Below are positions 59,841 to 64,000 of a stretch of DNA of 64,000 nt, in pieces. Origin of the DNA: CADEFX01 sp963806735 (GTDB taxonomy: Bacteria; Pseudomonadota; Alphaproteobacteria; Rhizobiales; Hyphomicrobiaceae); NCBI GenBank assembly GCA_963806735.1, contig CAWEBE010000049.1:310001-374000 (forward strand). Reading direction: 5' to 3'. The translations under genes were made by a program, and so were the position numbers. Position 1 is the stretch's first letter, and the number at the start of each line of letters is the position of its first letter. The notes under the pieces are model-generated. The model was not told the DNA's origin, searched no databases, and saw only the letters and a list, made by a program, of their open reading frames with translations.

Positions 59841-61469
59841 CTATTGGCGCGGACTAGCGCGACTCACATTCCCTAACCCAGGGACGTGAGCGCCCAACGC
59901 GGTCCACCGCCGATAGGTCTGAAACTTCAGGCCAAGTTGGTCGTAATGGACCCTCAAGTACCCGTCCGAACCGCGCACAACTGCCGCAGGCCTGACTTTT
60001 TGAACTTCCTGCGCCAATACACCGACATAGGCCTGGTTGGAACCGTTGTAGGCAAACCGATAGAATCCAAGGCCGTTGTCGAGATGACCAAGAAGAACAA
60101 TGTCGTGCTTGAGCGCGACATCGGACCGGCGTCCACCACCACGCCCACCGCCGCCTCGGCCTCCACCTCCTCGAAATCCACCGCCTCGGAATCCGGACGC
60201 TCGGAATCCGCCTCCGCGTCCGCCCATGCTCGGACGGAACGCGTGTCTCTGGGCGTGGCGTACCGGCGAGCGAGCTCGCGCCTGCGCCCTATGGGGTGCG
60301 GCTCTCGGTCTGCTCGCCTGCCTTGTCCGGCTAGCCTGCTTTGACCCAGCGGCACGGCTGGCACTTTTGGCGCTTTTGGCGCGATTGGTGTGGGCCGCAG
60401 ACTTTGTCTTCGCAGCAGCCTTGGCCTTGCCAGCATGCTTCGCCGGTGTGGCAGCAGGCCTGGACTTGGCCGCAGCGCCAGCTCTGGCTTTGGCAGCCGC
60501 ACCAGCCGCCGCCGCGCCAGCCGCCGCCGCGCCTGCTTTCGTCGCCAAGTCGCGGCGCCCGGTCTCTGCCTTGCCGCGAAATGCGTCGCGAGCAGCCGCG
60601 CGGTTGCCATCGCCGAAACGCTGAGCAACATGGGCATCGCGATATGGGACGTTGCCGCGATGTCGGGGATTGTGGTTCCAATCCTTGTTGACAATGTTCG
60701 TCCGGTTAAACCGATTGAAGCGATCGACATCGATATCGACACGACCGCGCCACCAGTCGGCGTTGCCCCAAATTGCTGCGCCAATGGCAATGCCTGCTGC
60801 CCAGCTCAATACACCGCTACCGACGTAACCCTCAGGATACCAGTAGAACGGCTCATAGTCCGAGTATGGCCAGTCCCCATAGCAAACCCTGGGATCATAG
60901 ACGGGGACAGACATGTAGTCGGGCGTTGAGGACTCGATGGTGATCGCCGGTCCCTGGCCGCCGGTCGCGGGGCCGCCGGTCGCGGGCGCTGGCGATTTGC
61001 TTACTTTCACATGCTCGGTGCTCTTGAGATTGCCGGAAGCCTCGGCGCGCTGGCGCAAGCCTTGGACCGCCGCCAGGAGATCCTCCTGCTGGGCAAGGAA
61101 CGCATCGCCCAATCGCTGCGTCCAATCCAGCTTATCATTCATCATTTGCAGTGTTTGCGGTACTGCGGCGAGCGCCTTGACACTCGGATCCCATGGCTGC
61201 TTTTGCATGGCATCCTCTAAGGCTTGCCCCGAGATGCCAGGATTTTCGCGCGTCCAGCGGGCGGCCTGAACGACCTCAGTCGGATAGGTCGAGGCCATCA
61301 GCATCTGGGACAGCAACGCATCGGGATGGAGTGCGATTGGAGCAACGAGTTGCTCGAGTTGCGCCTTGCTGAGGGCCGTCGCAGGCGGCTGCTGGGCCTG
61401 GGTGGGGGACACAAACACGACAATGACCGCCACCAACCAGCAAAGACGCGCAAAGCCTCGAGCGGACAT
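59841..61469 (-). CDS. DUF3300 protein with S74-like C-terminal domain
   Basis: A 542-aa exported protein. ATG 61469 has AGGAG upstream and opens a signal peptide. Residues 35-260 are DUF3300 (P-I-A-L-H-P-D-A-L-L-S-Q-M-L-M-A-S-T-Y-P, V-P-V-Y-D-P-R). A long low-complexity region follows: Ala/Lys repeats, then R-G-G-G-F-R-G-G-G tracts. The last 96 residues (447-542) begin S-D-V-A-L-K-H-D-I and contain Y-V-G-V-L-A-Q-E-V-Q, like the Peptidase_S74/tail-fibre chaperone domain that helps trimers fold and may cut itself off. The combination suggests a surface fibre or matrix protein. The function of DUF3300 is unknown. Confidence 0.82.
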   Translation of the reverse strand: MSARGFARLCWLVAVIVVFVSPTQAQQPPATALSKAQLEQLVAPIALHPDALLSQMLMASTYPTEVVQAARWTRENPGISGQALEDAMQKQPWDPSVKALAAVPQTLQMMNDKLDWTQRLGDAFLAQQEDLLAAVQGLRQRAEASGNLKSTEHVKVSKSPAPATGGPATGGQGPAITIESSTPDYMSVPVYDPRVCYGDWPYSDYEPFYWYPEGYVGSGVLSWAAGIAIGAAIWGNADWWRGRVDIDVDRFNRFNRTNIVNKDWNHNPRHRGNVPYRDAHVAQRFGDGNRAAARDAFRGKAETGRRDLATKAGAAAAGAAAAGAAAKARAGAAAKSRPAATPAKHAGKAKAAAKTKSAAHTNRAKSAKSASRAAGSKQASRTRQASRPRAAPHRAQARARSPVRHAQRHAFRPSMGGRGGGFRASGFRGGGFRGGGGRGGGGRGGGRRSDVALKHDIVLLGHLDNGLGFYRFAYNGSNQAYVGVLAQEVQKVRPAAVVRGSDGYLRVHYDQLGLKFQTYRRWTALGAHVPGLGNVSRASPRQ

Positions 61470-61726
61470 GAGACTTCTCCTGGGCGCATGACGGACAATA
61501 TTGGCCCAGGCAATCACACGCCCAGTGATCTTCCCATCCGGTGAAACACCGATTGATGGGCAGGAAGTACCTGCATACTCACGGTCGCTCTCGCTTCTCC
61601 TTGGGCGAAGCGCCGGTAGGCAGAATTAACCGCACGCCACGGGAGTTCCTCGCGTCGCGGCCCGCATGTTCTAGCCTGACAGCAACACGTGGCTTTGCTC
61701 GCCACTGGCCCGCGCGCGTGTTGGCC

Positions 61727-62359
61727 ATGACCCGCATCCTGATCGCTGATGACCATGCCGTGGTGCGCTCGGGTGTCCGACGCATCATCGAAAGTCATGC
61801 GGGCTGGACTGTCGTCGCCGAGGCGGCTGACGGCAAAGAGGCCATCGACAAGGCCATTGCGACCAAGCCCGACGTGGCCGTTCTCGACGACACGCTTCCC
61901 CGGATCAACGGCATTGAAGCCACCCGCCAGATTCGCCTGCGTGCACCGAGCGTCGAGGTGCTGATCCTTACGGAGCACGAGAACGAGATCATCATGCGCG
62001 AAGCGTTCAGCGCGGGCGCACGCGGCTATTTGCTGAAGACAGAAGCCGAACAAGAGCTGGTGGCTGCCATCGAAACCCTTGCGGCGCATCGGCCGCATTT
62101 GACCAGCAGGGCTATGGAGGCGCTCCTCGCGGTCTTTCTGATCGATGCGCAGCCCGCCAAGCAGCTGCTGACGCCCCGCGAGCGCATAGTCTTGCAATTG
62201 GTCGCCGAAGGGCACAGCAACAAGCAGATTGCCAAGGTGCTCAGCATCAGCATCAAGACTGTGGAAACGCACCGCGCTGCGATCATGCGCAAGCTTGAGC
62301 TGACCTCGACGGCGGCTTTGGTGCGTTATGCCGTGCGCAACAAACTGATCGAGCCTTGA
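61727..62359 (+). CDS. LuxR/NarL-type response regulator
   Basis: A 210-aa two-component regulator. The receiver domain has Asp8-Asp9 for Mg2+, phospho-acceptor Asp54 (A-V-L-D-D-T-L-P), Thr82 and Lys104. The C-terminal LuxR helix-turn-helix (about 145-200) reads L-T-P-R-E-R-I-V-L-Q-L-V-A-E-G and K-T-V-E-T-H-R-A-A-I-M-R-K-L. The start at 61727 matches the receiver N-terminus (MTRILIADDH); the frame is open further upstream without family sequence. No histidine kinase is adjacent, so this is an orphan regulator. It diverges from the DUF3300 gene and could control it. Confidence 0.9.
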   Translation: MTRILIADDHAVVRSGVRRIIESHAGWTVVAEAADGKEAIDKAIATKPDVAVLDDTLPRINGIEATRQIRLRAPSVEVLILTEHENEIIMREAFSAGARGYLLKTEAEQELVAAIETLAAHRPHLTSRAMEALLAVFLIDAQPAKQLLTPRERIVLQLVAEGHSNKQIAKVLSISIKTVETHRAAIMRKLELTSTAALVRYAVRNKLIEP

Positions 62360-62435
62360 TCCGGTCACGTTTCCGCTCGGGCAGGCACCCGGTTGCGGGG
62401 TGCTGTCCTAAGATGTTGGCTTGTCGGACCGGGCA

Positions 62436-62636
62436 TCACCAGCGGCTAGAGTTGAAATTCCAGTCCATCTTGCGCATCCAGTGCGATGAACCCTTGTTTC
62501 TCGCATCTACACACTTCCCGTTATTCTCTTTATCCGGGTACATGTACTGGCCGCAGTTTGCCGACGCCGCTGTTACACCACCAGTCATGGTCAAAGCGCA
62601 AAGAAACACGATGGCGATAATCCTGGGAGAGCGCAT
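62436..62636 (-). CDS. Tiny secreted protein
   Basis: A 66-aa exported protein with a signal peptide (MRSPRIIAIVFLCALTMTGG, cleavage near A-S-A) and a mature part of about 38 residues, N-C-G-Q-Y-M-Y-P-D-K-E-N-N-G-K-C-V-D-A-R, with two Cys spaced 13 apart. The ATG at 62636 has GGAG eight bases upstream. Rich in Asn, Lys and Trp, unlike neighbouring genes. Function unknown. Confidence 0.7.
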   Translation of the reverse strand: MRSPRIIAIVFLCALTMTGGVTAASANCGQYMYPDKENNGKCVDARNKGSSHWMRKMDWNFNSSRW

Positions 62637-62873
62637 GACCGTCACTCCACGTTAAATGCAACAGCTGCAAAAGTAATATTCGGGCCTCCCCTAGGGAGCC
62701 ATCCGCAAAAACCCGTATTGTGGTGGTTTCGAGTCTGGATACCGGTTTTTCCCAGTTTCAGCAGGCGGGGGAGGGACGGTGGAAACGAGCAGGGGAACGC
62801 TCGTGTGCTGGCTCGCCGTCGCTCTGGTCCGGGCGCTGAACCTGGATGGGTACATCTTTGAACCTGGGTCACC

Positions 62874-63068
62874 TTACGTTCGCGACGCGGTAAAGCCGAG
62901 CCAGCACAGGATACCGGTGACCACGAAGGCTACCCAGCTCGGCCACACGGGGATCTCTGTGCCGCCAACCACAATAGGCCAGCCGCCGACCGCGCGTATC
63001 AGTTGCAACAGCGCAATGATTGCGAAAATGACAGCGGCCAAGCGAGCATAACCGTTCGCGTTCATCAT
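62874..63068 (-). CDS. Small two-helix membrane protein
   Basis: A 64-aa protein with two membrane helices (about 8-26 and 42-60) joined by a short loop G-G-W-P-I-V-V-G-G-T-E-I-P-V-W. AGGAG lies five bases before ATG ATG. It belongs to a small family found in Hyphomicrobiales that starts M-N-A-x-x-Y-A-R-L-A-A. No function is known. It is co-directional with the tiny secreted protein downstream and the transporter upstream. Confidence 0.75.
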   Translation of the reverse strand: MMNANGYARLAAVIFAIIALLQLIRAVGGWPIVVGGTEIPVWPSWVAFVVTGILCWLGFTASRT

Positions 63069-63175
63069 GTTCTCCTGCGAAATGAAGGAAGAGTAACGCT
63101 TTGCATGTCGGGGCGGTTTGTCAGTTTTCTTTTGTTCAGTTGGATGAGCAGATAGGGCGACGGTTCACCGGTGGC

Positions 63176-64000
63176 TCAGCCGGCGACCATAAGAACCATG
63201 ATCGCGCCCCCAATCGTCAGGAGGATGTTCGCGACCGTGTATGCCGGCGTATAGCCCAGCACCGCGACAGGGCTACCCGAGCGCTCCTGGACCGCGGCCA
63301 TCGCCGCCGTCACCGTTTGCGCCCCCGCCAAAGCCCCGAGGAGAAGGATCGGATTCATGCGCAGCACCAGGTGAGCGAAGTACAACCCGATGACCTGCGG
63401 CAGCAAGGTCACCACCATGCCGCCCAACAGGAGCCCGATGCCCGCTTCCCTGATGGCGGAGAGAAAGATCGGCCCCGCATGGATGCCAGTGAGCCCGACG
63501 AAAGCCGTCAATCCCAGCGACGTCATAAAGGCGACTGCGCCGTCGGGGATCCGCCCGAACAGCGGATAGTGCGTACGGAGATGACCGACCAGAAGTCCAG
63601 CGAGCAGCGCGCCGATGCTTGTGCTCAGGGAGATTTTGACGCTTCCGACAGGAAAGGCCACGAGAACGCCAACGACGCCGCCGAGGAAAATTGCGAGCCC
63701 CAACACGATAAAATCGATGCCTGAGTTGGGAGAGACAATGGCGCCAATCCGCGCTGCCGCTCTCTGCACGACGGGCTCCGGGCCGACGATGCGCAGCAAG
63801 TCGCCGCGCTGCAGCACCACGCCGGCCGCGACCGGGATCTCCTGACCGCCGCGGCTCAACTGTCGCAAGTACAGGCCCCGCGTCCAATCCTCGCGCGACG
63901 CGTCCTCGAGGTTCTTGCCTGCAAGCTTCGTATCCATCAGGAGGACATCGGCGGTCGTGACCGGGACGTCGAGAAGATCCTTGTCCTCGACCTCCTCGGC
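63176..64000 (-). CDS. AspT/YidE-type transporter, 5' part outside window
   Basis: The frame is open to the right edge (64000), so only the C-terminal 274 residues are seen. They begin in a TrkA-C (RCK_C) regulatory domain (D-L-L-R-I-V-G-P-E-P-V-V), followed by an AspT/YidE/YbjL membrane duplication with about five helices and G-L-T-A-F-V-G-L-T-G-I-H-A-G-P and Y-T-P-A-Y-T-V-A-N-I-L-L-T. Known members are aspartate:alanine exchangers, but most have unknown substrates. The 3' end is complete and no partner gene is visible. Confidence 0.85.
   Translation of the reverse strand, partial: AEEVEDKDLLDVPVTTADVLLMDTKLAGKNLEDASREDWTRGLYLRQLSRGGQEIPVAAGVVLQRGDLLRIVGPEPVVQRAAARIGAIVSPNSGIDFIVLGLAIFLGGVVGVLVAFPVGSVKISLSTSIGALLAGLLVGHLRTHYPLFGRIPDGAVAFMTSLGLTAFVGLTGIHAGPIFLSAIREAGIGLLLGGMVVTLLPQVIGLYFAHLVLRMNPILLLGALAGAQTVTAAMAAVQERSGSPVAVLGYTPAYTVANILLTIGGAIMVLMVAG

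Noticed and set aside
60100..60700. Ala/Arg/Gly-rich DNA repeats considered as a CRISPR or tandem repeat
   Set aside because: Irregular unit length and no spacers; they encode the low-complexity linker of the DUF3300 protein.

Overview
The window looks like a chromosomal segment of a GC-rich alphaproteobacterium, most likely of the order Hyphomicrobiales (Rhizobiales). The reasons are the high-GC codon use throughout and a set of families typical of that order: a DUF2865 protein, a DUF1127 protein, a DUF6384 operon, a bactofilin, TAXI and DctP solute-binding proteins without permeases, many small secreted proteins, and a Rhizobiales-type palindromic intergenic element. I see no rRNA, tRNA, CRISPR array, transposase or phage gene. 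The genus cannot be settled from the sequence alone.

Layout. 1-6.1 kb: the end of a TPR protein and a complete RND efflux adaptor/permease pair. 6.1-11.3 kb: an enoyl-CoA hydratase family protein, a YcbB-like L,D-transpeptidase gene with a frame break, an N,N-dimethylformamidase-like large subunit and a small membrane protein. 11.4-16.5 kb: envelope and secreted proteins (DUF2865; DUF937 plus PRC-barrel; an HExxH protein; a Val/Thr/Arg-rich two-repeat protein). 16.6-20.2 kb: a three-gene operon of a helical TelA-like protein, a DUF6384 membrane protein and a coiled-coil protein; this is my best candidate for an undescribed system. 20.4-22.0 kb: a TAXI binding protein and a GlcG/HbpS-like protein. 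22.0-27.1 kb: a repeat-bearing spacer and a second RND pump whose permease is split by two compensating single-base frameshifts.

27.3-41 kb is metabolic: a DUF5996 protein, an Ldh_2-family dehydrogenase, a five-gene branched-chain-type ABC importer (binding protein, two permeases, two ATPases), a mandelate racemase/enolase superfamily enzyme, hydantoinase/oxoprolinase subunits A and B, and an MFS carrier. Together these suggest uptake and breakdown of an amide, cyclic imide or carboxylic acid. 41-49 kb: a soluble winged-helix/TPR regulator diverging from a DUF1127 to alpha/beta-hydrolase pair, a MetY-type sulfhydrylase, a truncated GMC oxidoreductase fragment and a Baeyer-Villiger-type monooxygenase.

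49-64 kb is envelope and stress biology: a bactofilin, a tandem pair of secreted proteins with a DxDxDG motif, a secreted PRC-barrel protein, a DctP protein, a hemolysin III/PAQR membrane protein, PPK2, a SulP transporter, a MESH1-like HD hydrolase, a phasin-like protein, a DUF3300 protein with an S74-like C-terminus, a LuxR-type response regulator, several tiny secreted or membrane proteins, and the end of an AspT-like transporter running off the right edge.

At least three single-base indels interrupt otherwise well conserved genes (L,D-transpeptidase, and the RND permease twice), with a possible fourth in the DUF1127 gene. The reading frames downstream are intact, so either very recent pseudogenes or consensus errors in the assembly must be considered.
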